This document shows positions 23,903 to 35,321 of a stretch of 64,000 nt of DNA, in pieces. Location of the stretch: assembly GCF_019649055.1 (NCBI RefSeq), contig NW_026570322.1:186001-250000 (forward strand), given 5' to 3'. Position numbers and translations under genes: made by a program. Origin of the DNA: Paramacrobiotus metropolitanus (taxonomy: Eukaryota; Tardigrada; Eutardigrada; Parachela; Macrobiotidae). The first letter of the stretch is position 1, and every line of letters starts with the position of its first letter. Under the pieces are notes generated by a model that was not told the origin of the DNA, did not search any database, and saw nothing but the letters and a program-made list of their open reading frames with translations.

Positions 23903-26900
23903 TTAAACCGTGATCTCCGTATTCGTGTTGACTTGATTATACGACGGGGGTGGACTGTTTGGTTCTTTCGCATGGGCCAGCAGCGTTTTCTCTTCCTTCG
24001 TGGCCTTCAGGCTGTTCCAGACGGAATCGGTTAGCCACATCACAAAGAGCACAACCACCATGCTAGCGCCTAGCACCAGAACCGATCCCAGCATGCCCAG
24101 ATGTCCGATGACGTCGGCCTGGAAAGCTTGGTGGACTCCGCCCCACACGCCAAACTGGGCGATGAATGGGTTAGCCAGCTCCCCGACCACGATGAACCAG
24201 GTGAACAGCATGACCAGCAGGTATATCGCGCAGGCGGTGAAAACGCACAGATTGCACTCTCGGAAACGTCCACCAAAGAATGCTGCGTTGCGGTGACCAC
24301 ACAACACTCGGACGCACGCCACAATGCAGCAACCACCGCAAACTAACTGCAGCCCGTACAGCGGGGTGGAAACGATAAAGGCCAGTGTCTGCAGCATCGG
24401 AAATCTTTTGCCTTCGAACAGCAGTCCTGCAAAGATTCATCATATGTACGTAATTTTTATGGAGAAAACTACCAGTGTGTTAGAGAGAGAACGTAATTAC
24501 TGTGATGCATGCATTTTTCGGTTACCGTTTGAATTCTTCTTTGATATGTTTTTTTAGCAGATTTGCGAGATCTCATTTGACAAGGATAAAAACAACCTGC
24601 TGAACTTTCAGTGGTATTGAATATCAATATTATTCACCACGTGATGATTGATTGACTAGTGAGTCGGCGATGTCCGCCTGGGGAAGCCACCGGGCGCCGT
24701 AAAACGCATTTAGCAATAAATCCGGTCGACCGTGCGCGCCCACAAAATTTGAGCATGCGCAGGAAGCCGAACTTATTTAACAGCGTAGGATTGCCGTGAT
24801 TACTGATTAGATTAGTTAGATTAAGTTCTATTTGTTTTTTATAAAAATGAATAAATTCATTGAAGATCTGTATTTACTGGGTGGCGTTGACGATGAAGAG
24901 TTTTTGTTTTTATCTCGTCGACGCACAGTGGCACTGTGGAATCCCGATAATCGAAAGCGTTTCAGCCTGAATTACTACAGTGATGAAGAATCTCTTGCAA
25001 ACTTTCGGTTTTCCGTAAGCGACCTGTATCGTCTTCAAAAGGTTTTATGCATTCCCGATGTGATTCGGGTAGATAATGGTTGCACTGTGAGTGGAATTGC
25101 AAATCTGTGCATTCTTCTGAGACGTCTGGCGTTGAAGGGCAGATTGTACGAAATGAGTATCATGTTTGGAAAACCTGACAGTATTATTGGTCGCATTTTT
25201 TCTTGGTGTGTCGATCATATTTACGACAATTTTGTGCATCGGTTCTTAACAAACCTTGACGCTCCCTATTTAACCGAAGATTTCTTCATGCATTTGTGCG
25301 CAAAAAATGTTGAGAAAGGGTGTTTGTTTGATAACTGCATTGGCTATATGGATGGAACTTTGGTTGAGGTCTGCCGTCCCTCAGGACGGGACGAAATTCA
25401 ACGACAATTTTATTCCTATAAGAAGTACCATGCTGTAAAATACCAATCTGTTGTGGCACCCAATGGACTGATCTTGCAATTTGACGGTCCATGCGTAGGA
25501 AAGTTGCATGACAGCACAATGTTCAGGAGGAGTCTACTTGATGATCGAGTAAAGAAATTGAACGAGAAGTTTGGTGTACCTCTTGAAAAGCGTCTAATGA
25601 TTTATGCTGACAGCGCGTACGCCAAAAGTTTATTTGTGATGCCAGTGTATAAAAACACGGTGACCGGATCCTGGCAAGCCCGTATTAATGATGAAATGAA
25701 ACCTTTGCGGATTTGTGTTGAGTGGGGCTTCAAAAAAGTAAAGCAAAATTTTCGTTTTATTACTGATCGGGATAACATGAAAGTGTTTCTCACACAGCCC
25801 GGTAAATACGTGCCCGTTGCTGTTATCTTAACGAACGCGCATACATGTTTGTATGGAAGTCAACCAACTGATTATTTTGGTTATCAGCCACCATTATTAG
25901 AAGATTATTTTAAATGGCAATAATTGCGATGTCTCGATTCCATATTTTTGCTGCTGTTGTGTTTTAGTACTCGTATTGCACTTTTTGTGAATAAAATCTT
26001 CGGAAATGGCGTTTGCTATTTGATTATCGAATTGCTCAAATGTAAATTTGTCTGATATTTTTGCCAAATTTACTGCGGTAAATTGATACAAAAAATACGA
26101 ACAGTTGAACTAAAAGTTAAACAAAAAAATCAGGTTTTTAACAACAAAAATCACTTTTTTGCCATCATGTGCATTATTTCCCGCATCAACTGAACTGTTG
26201 ATCCCTGGAGTTTGCATCCTGCTCAGATTTTTTAAGCTCTAAATCTATTTTCTTGTCGTGTTTTCACGCCCAGTTGTCTCTTTCTCTTTCCTCCCGCTCG
26301 AAATCTCTGTTCGCGCCGATCTTGCAGTTCTTCACGCGCCGCCTACGAAATTTTCGCGAAACAGATCTTCGCGGTTTTTACGACAGAACCTCCGATGCGG
26401 CTCTTGAATGGTGATGTAGTTCTGTTTCAGTTTTTTCAATGGCGCCAGTGGCTGTATACATTTCGGGATTCTTCTTCGTGCCGAATGCGAGCTGTTTCTG
26501 CAAATTATTTCAAGTATTACTAGTAACTAATTACTTGACCATGTAGTCAGTGCGCAAACTTGTATTCTTTGTCAAAGTAATGCAGAGCAACAAAATTTTA
26601 TACATACGAGTACAACATTAAGATTTATTACCATCATCCGTGCTCCACTCCGTGCCGCTTTTATCCATCGTTCTGGGGGGTTTCTTAGACAGTTTCTCCT
26701 TAGTGCTTTCTTCCAGTATTTCGATCAACTTCTGCATTATGAGATTCCTTCACTTTTGAGCTTCGGTCATAGTCTTTGACTCTTCCTCTGCTGCGGAGAC
26801 TGACTCAAAAGTAGCTCTGTTTCTGTTGGTTCCGGTTGCTGTTCATCACCTGTGGGATCGATTGCGGGCGTCTTTGGCGCGATATTCAGCCAGTAGCGTA

Positions 26901-29900
26901 TTCACTCGCTCGCGACAATATTTGTTGGTCCTCAGCTGTGCCCAATGTGCTGACCTGGTCGGCAATTTCTTCCGAATTTCTGCTTTGCACATGCAGGAGC
27001 CAAAAATGGCTTCAAGTCTGTTGCACGGAGAAGCTGCAAATCACTTGACTGCTGTTTTGCGGATTTTTTGCGCGTTCGACACTTCTTCTCTATAGTAGCT
27101 GATTCTGAAATTTAAATTATGAATGAATGATTGAAGTGAAATCAGATACTGGTTCTAGAATAAGAAAACTTGAAAGTTTACCTGTTGCTACGGATATGGC
27201 AGAAACAGGAGAAACCGAATTTTCAGGAGAAGAGAAACAGGAGAAACTTATCTGAAATTATTATTGAGAAATTTTCACTTTTTCGTTGTTGATCAAGTCA
27301 GTGACTTTTGAATTTCTTTATCGCAACAATAAGCCCTACGTCGATCTGCATAGCAGTTTCCATTTTCCAATGGATGAAAATCCGGTTTCTCCTGTTTCTG
27401 CCATATCCGTAGCAACAGGTAAACTTTCAAGTTTTCTTATTCTAGAACCAGTATCTGATTTCACTTCAATCATTCATTCATAATTTAAATTTCAGAATCA
27501 GCTGCTATAGAGAAGTGTCGAACGCGCAAAAAATCCGCAAAACAGCAGTCAAGTGATTTGCAGCTTCTCCGTGCCACAGCGGACTTGAAGCCATTTTTGG
27601 CTCCTGCATGTGCAAAGCAGGAAATTCGGAAGAAAATTGCCGACCAGGTCAGCACATTGGGCACAGCGAGGACCAACAAATATTGTCGCGAGCGAGTGAA
27701 TACGCTACTGGCTGAATATCGCGCCAAAAAGACGCCCGCAATCGATCCCACAGGTGATGAACAGCAACCGGAACCAACAGAAACAGAGCTACTTTTGGAG
27801 TCAGTCTCCGCAGCAGAGGAAGAGTCAAAGACTATGACCGAAGCTCAAAATGTGAAGGAATCTCATAATGCGAAGTTGATCGAAATACTGGAAGAAAGCA
27901 CTAAGGGGAGACTATCTAAGAAGCTCCCCAGAACGATGGATAAAAGCGACACGGAGTGGAGCACGGACGATGGTAATAAATCTTAATGTTGTACTCGTAT
28001 GTATAAAATTTTGTTGCTCTGCATTAGTTTGACAAAGAATACAAGTTTGCGCACTGACTACATGGTCAAGTAATTAGTTACTAATAATACTTGAAATAAT
28101 TTGCAGAAGCAGCTCGCATTCAACACGAAGAAGAGAATCCCGAAATGTATACAGCCACTGGCACGCCATTGAAGAAAAAACTGAAACGGAACTACACATC
28201 ACCATTCAAGAGCCGCATCGGAGGTTCTGCTCGTAAAAACCGCGAAGATCTTTTTCGCGAAAAATTTCGTGCGGAAGCTGCGGCGCGTAAGGAAGAACTG
28301 CAAGATCGGCGCGAACAGAGATTTCGAGCGGGAGGAAAGAGAGAAAGACAGACAACTGGAGCGTGAAAAACATGACAAGAAAATAGATTTAGAGCTTAAA
28401 AAATCTGAGCAGGATGCAAACTCCAGGGATCAACAGTTCTAGTTGATGCGGGAAATGACCGTCAAATTGCAAGATCAGTCCATTGGGTGCCACAACAGAT
28501 TGGTATTTTACAGCATGGTACTTCTTATAGGAATAAAATTGTCGTTGAATTTCGTCCCGTCCTGAGGGACGGCAGACTCAACCAAAGTTCCATCCATATA
28601 GCCAATGCAGTTATCAAACAAACACCCTTTCTCAACATTTTTTGCGCACAAATGCATGAAGAAATCTTCGGTTAAATAGGGAGCGTCAAGGTTTGTTAAG
28701 AACCGATGCACAAAATTGTCGTAAATATGATCGACACACCAAGAAAAAATGCGACCAATAATACTGTCAGGTTTTCCAAACATGATACTCATTTCGTACA
28801 ATCTGCCCTTCAACGCCAGACGTCTCAGAAGAATGCACAGATTTGCAATTCCACTCACAGTGCAACCATTATCTACCCGAATCACATCGGGAATGCATAA
28901 AACCTTTTGAAGACGATACAGGTCGCTTACGGAAAACCGAAAGTTTGCAAGAGATTCTTCATCACTGTAGTAATTCAGGCTGAAACGCTTTCGATTATCG
29001 GGATTCCAGTGCCACTGTGCGTCGACGAGATAAAAACAAAAACTCTTCATCGTCAACGCCACCCAGTAAATACAGATCTTCAATGAATTTATTCATTTTT
29101 ATAAAAAACAAATAGAACTTAATCTAACTAATCTAATCAGTAATCACGGCAATCCTACGCTGTTAAATAAGTTCGGCTTCCTGCGCATGCTCAAATTTTG
29201 TGGGCGCGCACGGTCGACCGGATTTATTGCTAAATGCGTTTTACGGCGCCCGGTGGCTTCCCCAGGCGGACATCGCCGACTCACTACTGTTTCCTGGGTA
29301 ATGGTGAAAATCTAGAAATTTATTATGTTTTTAGAACGAAAACTTAGCTTTCTAATACTATCGTTATTAGCAGGCACACTCTACTACTCCACCAGCTATT
29401 ATTGAATATGGTATTAAACCAATTAAGATTCTTTAAATGCGAATATTTGCGAAACATCGAACAGTCAAATCAGACAGCAATGTCAGAAATCGCAGCTGTT
29501 AACTGGGTAACTATCACTGTTAACCAGTTGCTAACTATCATAAAAGCATCAGAATCCGCTCTGTAAGACTCACATAGGTTAAAACTTTAAATGTAACTAG
29601 TAGACCCCGCGCAAACTGCGCGGAATAAATCAGTGATATATTAAAATGCCGAGAAATATACAAGCTCATGGTTGTTCGTGACATCTAAGATACGTACGTT
29701 GTCAAATTCAGATATATTCTACGCTCCGTTGGATTCATTTATGCTTAGAAATTTAAAAATTTAAAATTTCGCATAATTTAAAATAAGGTGCTGCTGCTGT
29801 ACTCGTATTCGTAACAGGGTTCACTGTTTTACCGAAGATAAACGGAAGATTCTATATTGATCTTTCTGTGTTAAAATTTTCCCGTTCGGTGCACTGCAGA

Positions 29901-32900
29901 AAAAACCGTAATAAACTTCAAAACTTGCCGTTTATATAGTATGTGCTGTTTTTAGAAATTCCTTCGAGTTTTTTTCTTTATCAGTCTGCTATTCTTTGAA
30001 TTGTAAAATATTGCCCGTTGTTATGTATTAGAATTTTGGCCAGCCAGTGCGGCCACACTTATCAAGTCATTAACATACTTCCAGTCATGGGTTTTTTAAA
30101 TTTCGGTTTGTCCGGTAAGTTGAAGTCTAGGGTTGCCAAATACTTGGCGAAGTCGACTTATCAAGTTAATAACTTGAGTTAATCGAAAAAACTTGGAGGA
30201 AAAGTCAAGTTATTAACTTGAACTCATCCTTCCAGATCAAGTCAACGAAGTCGACTTAGTTAGTGAAACCAAGTTCTCAAGTTCTGCTTCAAGTCGACTT
30301 GCGAGTTTTTAAAAAAATTTAAGGAATTTTAAAGTAAACCGACATTTTCTGCGTTATATCTTTAAAATGTTTTGATAATGGTGTCGTGCAACACACTTTC
30401 GCTGTACTGTTCCAGCCATCAAAGTGGATTATGACCACACGGCTGCATAGAGTCATAGACTGTATGTGCAGCCAAGAGGCAAAGCTCCGGGCGGATGACT
30501 GGAGCAGTACATGGAACGGGTGTGTGACGACTAATAACTCCCCTATACGCAAATTTTCGTATTACTTTTTATTCGACTTCAGGTCGACTTGAAGTCGACT
30601 TCAAGTTAATAACTTGACTTGAGCTTCCAAGTCAAGTCAAAAAAGTTAACTTGGATGTCCAAGTAATTTGAAAAGTTCGACTTTTTGTAAAAACCAAGTC
30701 GAAAGTCAAGTCAAGTTATTAACTCAAGTTTTTGGCATCCATACCGGTAACAATGCCCAGATCGCAGTCACTCACGACGCAGTGTCTGATTGTGTCTCGC
30801 TTATTATCATTCTTATACTCGTACATATGAGTCCTATCTGTATTGCTGCTCCGCAAGCTCCCTAGCGCCGGAGCTAGGGGTCACCTGCGGCTTCGCCTTC
30901 TGTTACAATAGCGTCGTTACACAACAGCGTCGTGAATAATAATTTAAATTAACTAATTAATTAATTCATAATAATCATTTAATTTCACAGCAGCGTCGTG
31001 AATAATTCGCACTTCCGCTACTTAGCACCACATTCTAATACAACCGCGTAAAATCCATACTACGGTGGCACCGTAGTATGGATTGTGGCACCGGTTGTAC
31101 GGTAGGCAAGTGATAACGGCACGCGCAGCCGCCCTTGGAGGCGCTACAATAAAGAAGCTCGAACAACTGCGAAGGACAGCTACTTGAAAAACTGGGTTTG
31201 CAGCTGTTCCGTACTCGCGGACTGCTTTGCCTGATCTTTCTGACTTCTTCAGCTCTAACTGTCTTGCAAACAAAAATTTCTGGTAAAAAATATATAAACC
31301 ACGGCTATAAGGTGATACATGTCATTACATAAGCACCCCATTCGAAGAAGAGCTTGAGTAACGGCGTTTCAGCTGTCGACTCAAGACAGTGGTGGGGTGG
31401 TCGATTTAGCAGTGGTGGGTTCCTCACCTTTCCCATAGACTTTGTATGTTAACTTTTCTTAAACTTTTCTTTTAAACTTTACATTTTTCTCAAAAACTGA
31501 TTCTTGTCGCGCCATCTGCAAACCTGGCGCTATCGAATGATATATAGACACCCAAGTTTCGTTAAGTGTGTCGCTCAGAAAAGGGAGCTTTGTATGGAAT
31601 TCGCTAAGGCTTATTTTATTAATATATAGAGATAATATACTGCACGAAGAGTAAAGGTAACTCTTCTGCAGAATGCAAATGGCGGCATGGCTCACCGGTG
31701 ATACCGATCGGTAAGCCGTGTCTAATGCAGTAATGCCTCTCACTAAACACCAAAACCAGTCACGATGTTACCGATCAATATTTGCGATGACATCAGCGCA
31801 AATAGCTAGCTGCAAGTGCCAGTATGTTTTAGATTAGTGCCAGCCAGTGATGTCCCGTTTTTTTCACGGGCTCGGTAAATCACGGGAAATTCCCGCACCC
31901 CGCACCCGCTTTTGGCTCGGAAGCGGTAGCGGGAGGCTTTCTGCTCGGATCGGGTGCGGTCGGGAATAAAGCCTGATTAGTACACCCGCCCGCTACTCGG
32001 GAAAACACGGGATTTCTTAGAATTAAAAAAATTTTATAGAATTTCTAGCAATTTTCGCAGCCAAAAAGTGCGTCAGCTTCGCGCTTCGCGCGAAAGTTGG
32101 TGTCTTAGGGTGGGTCTCAGATTCAAAGCGCATCTAGCTGCGATACAGCGACTCCAGTCTCCTCGCGAGGTGGCTTCGAGTATCGTATCTGTAACCGTGG
32201 CCACGGATACAGCGGCACCGGCCATCATTTCGGAAACCAATTTCGGAAACCGCTCATTTCGGAAACGTTCACTTCGGAAACCAATTTCGGAAACCGTTCA
32301 TTTCGGAAACGTTCACTTCGGAAACCATTAATTTCGGAAATCACAAATTTCCGAAACAATCAAGAAACAAAAGAAAACATAATAAGAATAACCGAGGCAT
32401 TACGAAAGCTACAGGCATAAAATCGACTGCGACGGTGTCAGGATAGTGGAGACGATGTACTGTGTCGCCCGTAGACTTACATTCAACTTTGAAATTCTAG
32501 AATTCCTTGTACCTTTGTTTATAAGTCTCCAGGAACACCTCAAAAGAAAGAGAATAATTTGTTGTTTCTTCTGATACTAAGTTAGCGCGGATCCGCTGCA
32601 AATTAGATGCGATATGAGTGTTTTTATTTAACATGGAAGTCTATGGAAGAAGCCTGCACTTGTGGCTATGCTTGTGGTGCGGATTTACAGTACTGTGGAC
32701 GGCTGCAGTCTTCCGACTAAGTTGCTGACTATCTGTCACTATCAGTATGTGAACACTTTCTGAAATACGAGTCCAGAAATTTATGTTTTCACTTGACTTT
32801 GTTTCCTGGACTTTAATCATTAAGAAAACGGCCATGGTTGCAGCTTAACCACTCTTTGAAGACACACCAGTACCTTGGCTCTTGGATCCACCATGTGCGA

Positions 32901-34364
32901 GGCCAAACTGCTTTTAACTCAACTTTTACCGCTAGAATTTTCGGGGACAGTGACGAAACATCATGTTTTTCAGTTTTAAACAAAAAAAAACCCATTTAGA
33001 CGCAAGGAAATTTCGTTCTGCTGGAACGCAAAGAGCGCGCAAGCCTATGGAGTTCGCAAGATCGGTCTCCTCCACCGTGACGTCATCGTACAGGCTGCCA
33101 GTTCGATTTTATGCCTTAGAGCTTTCGTAATGCCTCGGAATAACAAAAGAATTCATAAAAAAAATAATACAGTAACTTAAGGAAGCATAAAAATCTAAGA
33201 AAAGTTTAGAAAATAAGAAAACCTAATAAAACTTAAGAAAAAATAGGAATAACAAAAGAAAACATAAAAACGGAAGAAAACCTGAAAATACGACACCTAA
33301 AAATACACTTGGATAATAACATAAGAAAGAAGCACGAGACAGCCTAAGCATAAGAATAGTATAAACATAAGAAAGCCGAATAAAATTTGTCTGTTGTTTT
33401 TACAAAGAATGGTTTTCAAAATGAATGGTTTCCGAAATGAATGGACACCCATACAGCCACCTCGTGTGGTTGAGCTACAATGCCATAGCGAGATTTGCTT
33501 CGAATCAGAGTCCCACCCTTAGGCACTGTGCTGGATCAAAATTACAAATGTAATAAGCGGCGGCTTGCTCGTGACGGAAATGTGGGTTTCGAAAGGAAAT
33601 CGAATTGTTGATGGCGATAATAATATATTTATGGCAATTCTATAATTATAATTACGAGCCAGGCTCAGTTTTTTTGAAAAGTAAAAAGTAAGATTTATCA
33701 TGCAGGTGACAGCAGGTCTAGTCTTCTAAAAAATGCCTATCCGTTAAACTTTTTGCGAAACTTTATCACAAAAATTTTGTAATAAATTTGTAACAATTAT
33801 GGAAATTATTGATTCATTGAAAATCGGGAATCGGAGCGGGTTGCGGGACGGTCCGAGCGCTCGGGTGCGGGAGCGGGTGCGGGAAAGTTTTTGATCGTGA
33901 AAGTGCGCTCGGGACATGAAAAACTGCAAACGGGACATCACTGGTGCCAGCTGGTTATTTGTTTGCCGTCTGTCTATCCCATTCGTAGCTTTAACTGACT
34001 GCCTTGGAAGGATAATCAATAACAGTTAATTAGAACATGCACAAACAAAGGTAAAGCACAACGAAAAGCGGAAACTATTACTAACGTGGATAGGAATTTA
34101 AAACTGACGCACAAACGAGCCAACCATAGAACGTCAATGTCCCAAAAATATTACTTACAGAAAAAGTCTATGTGGTACATAAGAATGTCGTAAGTGGCTA
34201 CAAAAAAGGTAATCCCCATCGAATAATCGGGGTGCAAATGGCGTCTTACCATAGAACAGGTTGTAGAGATTTACGGCGAATTCCGCAGCTGCCAACAGGA
34301 CTTCGGCGCTGGCAAGGGCCATCAGAATGCCAATATTTTCCGGATGCTTCTGTCGTTTCTCCAT
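23903..34364 (-). CDS. Four-pass membrane protein, member F, with 9.8-kb intron
   Basis: Exon 1 is 34250-34364 (115 bases, ATG at 34364, donor ATG|GTAAG) and exon 2 is 23903-24426 (acceptor TTTGCAG|GA). Joined in phase 1 they give 212 residues. The pairing is inferred: exon 2 is closest to member E, and the sequence downstream of exon 1 (31680-31845) is similar to E's intron, as expected if both are one gene. Helices lie at about residues 13-33, 48-72, 98-120 and 148-172; the tail is PPPSYNQVNTNTEITV, with PPSY and YNQV overlapping. All other family introns are 0.1-0.9 kb; this one has been swollen by a Harbinger composite, a fold-back element and a hAT-type element. Splicing over 9.8 kb is unproven, so exon 1 may instead be an orphan. 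Confidence 0.65.
24847..25923 (+). CDS. Harbinger-type transposase (DDE_Tnp_4)
   Basis: 358 residues from the ATG at 24847 (preceded by TATAAAA), one exon, no break. It is a DDE nuclease of the HARBI1/PIF family. The first aspartate is in GYMDGTLVE (about residue 169), followed by the family's QRQFYSYKKYHAVKYQ block and a GKLHDSTMF motif. The second aspartate is in IYADSAYA (about 255) and the glutamate in CVEWGFKKVK (about 292). The end reads TNAHTCLYGSQ. All three catalytic residues are present, so activity is plausible. It lies about 190 bases inside the left end and reads toward the centre. The copy in the right arm (28450-29083) is truncated. Confidence 0.9.
   Translation: MNKFIEDLYLLGGVDDEEFLFLSRRRTVALWNPDNRKRFSLNYYSDEESLANFRFSVSDLYRLQKVLCIPDVIRVDNGCTVSGIANLCILLRRLALKGRLYEMSIMFGKPDSIIGRIFSWCVDHIYDNFVHRFLTNLDAPYLTEDFFMHLCAKNVEKGCLFDNCIGYMDGTLVEVCRPSGRDEIQRQFYSYKKYHAVKYQSVVAPNGLILQFDGPCVGKLHDSTMFRRSLLDDRVKKLNEKFGVPLEKRLMIYADSAYAKSLFVMPVYKNTVTGSWQARINDEMKPLRICVEWGFKKVKQNFRFITDRDNMKVFLTQPGKYVPVAVILTNAHTCLYGSQPTDYFGYQPPLLEDYFKWQ
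26270..27120 (-). pseudogene. Left-arm copy of the Harbinger accessory DNA-binding gene (broken)
   Basis: The inverse of the gene at 27370-28366. It lacks the first coding exon beyond the arm boundary and shows single-base losses relative to the right arm: ACTTTTGAGTC for ACTTTTGGAGTC near 26812, and CTCAAAAGTG for CTCAAAATGTG near 26755. The second puts TGA in frame. It is otherwise nearly the same sequence, so the damage is recent. Confidence 0.75.
27370..28366 (+). CDS. Harbinger accessory Myb/SANT-like DNA-binding protein
   Basis: Three exons: 27370-27418, 27496-27972 and 28107-28366, phases 1 and 1, giving 261 residues. Residues about 45-95 (LKPFLAPACAKQEIRKKIAD, TARTNKYCRERVNTLLAEYR) look like the trihelical Myb/SANT-type domain commonly carried as the second gene of Harbinger elements. 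That protein is known to take the transposase to the ends. A glutamate-rich stretch follows, then a very basic, coiled-coil-like end (ARKNREDLFREKFRAEAAARK). Comparison with the left arm suggests the last 12 or so residues have slipped frame. Family assignment rests on pattern and context only. Confidence 0.6.
28450..29083 (-). pseudogene. Truncated right-arm copy of the Harbinger transposase
   Basis: Matches left-arm transposase codons from the start to just past the first catalytic aspartate. A 2-base loss near the start (CACTGGAATCCC for CACTGTGGAATCCC) and a 1-base loss after GGTTGAG shift the frame. The last 170 residues are gone with the 690-base deletion. It cannot encode an active nuclease. 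Confidence 0.85.
29286..30127. other. Intronic spacer of member F
   Basis: No gene. A short GC hairpin CCGCGCAAACTGCGCGG lies near 29606-29622, and a TACTCGTA octamer near 29799. Confidence 0.5.
30128..30742. mobile_element. Fold-back element with AAGTCGACTT and CAAGTTAATAACTTG arms
   Basis: The left end TAGGGTTGCCAAATACTTGG pairs with the right end, which inverted reads ATGGATGCCAAAAACTTG. Both arms are built of the palindromes AAGTCGACTT and CAAGTTAATAACTTG, repeated with variation. The middle (about 30320-30555) is unrelated and has no recognised gene. The TGCCAA-type end recalls hAT relatives, but I cannot fix the target duplication. Confidence 0.65.
30743..31844. other. Intronic spacer of member F
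   Basis: No gene. It contains a hairpin CCCTAGCGCCGGAGCTAGGG near 30859-30878, an AT-rich tract (30940-30985), and an inverted pair around CCATACTACGGTGGCACCGTAGTATGG at about 31056-31082. From about 31680 it is similar to the intron of member E. Confidence 0.5.
31845..33943. mobile_element. Non-autonomous hAT-type element with 8-bp target duplication
   Basis: Ends CAGTGATGTCCCGTTT and its inverse AAACGGGACATCACTG, flanked by GTGCCAGC on both sides (31837-31844 and 33944-33951); an 8-base duplication is typical of hAT. Inside both ends are GC-rich runs of CGGGTGCGGG-type motifs. No transposase is visible. The homologous place in member E's intron (about 8155-8172, TTAGATTAGTGCCAAGC) has no insert, a natural empty site. 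A second element-like structure is nested inside at 32103-33523. Confidence 0.85.
32103..33523. repeat. Nested inverted-repeat structure with TTTCGGAAAC subrepeats
   Basis: The left side TTAGGGTGGGTCTCAGATTC faces, at the right, the inverse TAAGGGTGGGACTCTGATTC. Further in, CGAGGTGGCT and its inverse (33458 area) and many copies of CATTTCGGAAAC (32226-32340; a few near 33415-33445) continue the pairing. It is probably an older element into which, or with which, the outer element moved. Superfamily unknown. Confidence 0.55.
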
Positions 34365-35321
34365 CGTACAAACGGATTAATACGTCTAGTCAAGCACTTT
34401 GGTGCAAATCGATTAATGTCATAGTTACCTTATTACTGCGTTGTGAAAATACTGGTACTTTGTTCGTTCTGGCAATATCAGGTGATAATATTATAACTAG
34501 GAAGCGAACTGTTTTCACGGATCGATCACAGCGAGATTGAGATCACAAGACGCAGAGGCTGTAATTATTCTATTGATCGGCAATACTAAGGCGGTATTTG
34601 TATGCTGCGGTCTTAATGGGAGTATCAAGGAAACCAGCTGCAGTTCAACGTGTTCCTAGTACACCGTATTCAGAAAATTGCACCGTAGCCGTTGTTTTGT
34701 ACACTCTTCTACCATACCATCTCCACTTCTTTTTCTTCTTTTGTACTTTTCTCTTTGTACACTCTTGTACCATTTTACATCGGTTTATACTTCATACTCC
34801 TACTATCCGTAGTACAGTATTTAATGCCTCGTATCAAAAAATGAAGACAACTATACTATTCCCTGGGTTAACTAACGTAACCAGTAAAGCAGAAACGAGT
34901 AAGAAAATGGATCCCTTATTCTGCCTGGAATATCAACTACGACGACTACCAGTAGCTCTTCGAATACATATTTTGCGCCACGTTTAAGTTGTGTTTATTG
35001 TTATTACCTTCGACACATACCTGGTACCTATGACTAACGGAACCTACAACAGTTCAGATACTGTTCAAGATATAGTTCCGACGCACGGAACCTTTTGAAT
35101 GCTGTATTGTATGCTGCATTTTACACATTATCACAATTATAATCGTGGAGAGCTAAATCGCGTGTTCTAGACAATCAGTATTCCCAGCATGCAACGAGCA
35201 GAGCGAAGTGCCGAGAATATAGTAATATTATAGATATATTATACTTTATAACAGTCATATTGATATAATATTACGTCACCTCTGTCGCGAGAAATTTAGT
35301 TTTACAATTTACAGAGACAAA
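34365..35321. other. Spacer upstream of member F exon 1
   Basis: No supported gene. Open frames here show no domain, splice pattern or paralogue. AT-rich 35215-35270. Confidence 0.45.

Larger units (their letters stand above)
24658..29285. mobile_element. Palindromic Harbinger/PIF-type DNA transposon
   Basis: Two inverted arms, 24658-27225 and 27373-29285, nearly identical where they align, joined by a spacer of about 147 bases. The outer ends are exact inverses (AGTGAGTCGGCGATGTCCGC) and the whole is flanked by the 3-base duplication ACT (24655-24657 and 29286-29288), the size used by the Harbinger superfamily. The left arm has a full transposase gene; the right arm lacks about 690 bases of it (matching left-arm 25490-26178). 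The right arm keeps the better copy of the second, DNA-binding-protein gene, whose first exon lies at the spacer edge. No Harbinger end sits at the centre, so this is not two complete elements side by side. Confidence 0.85.

Noticed and set aside
29590-30890. Helitron ends (hairpins CCGCGCAAACTGCGCGG and CCCTAGCGCCGGAGCTAGGG)
   Set aside because: No TC start, CTRR end at the right distance, or helicase gene could be matched up.
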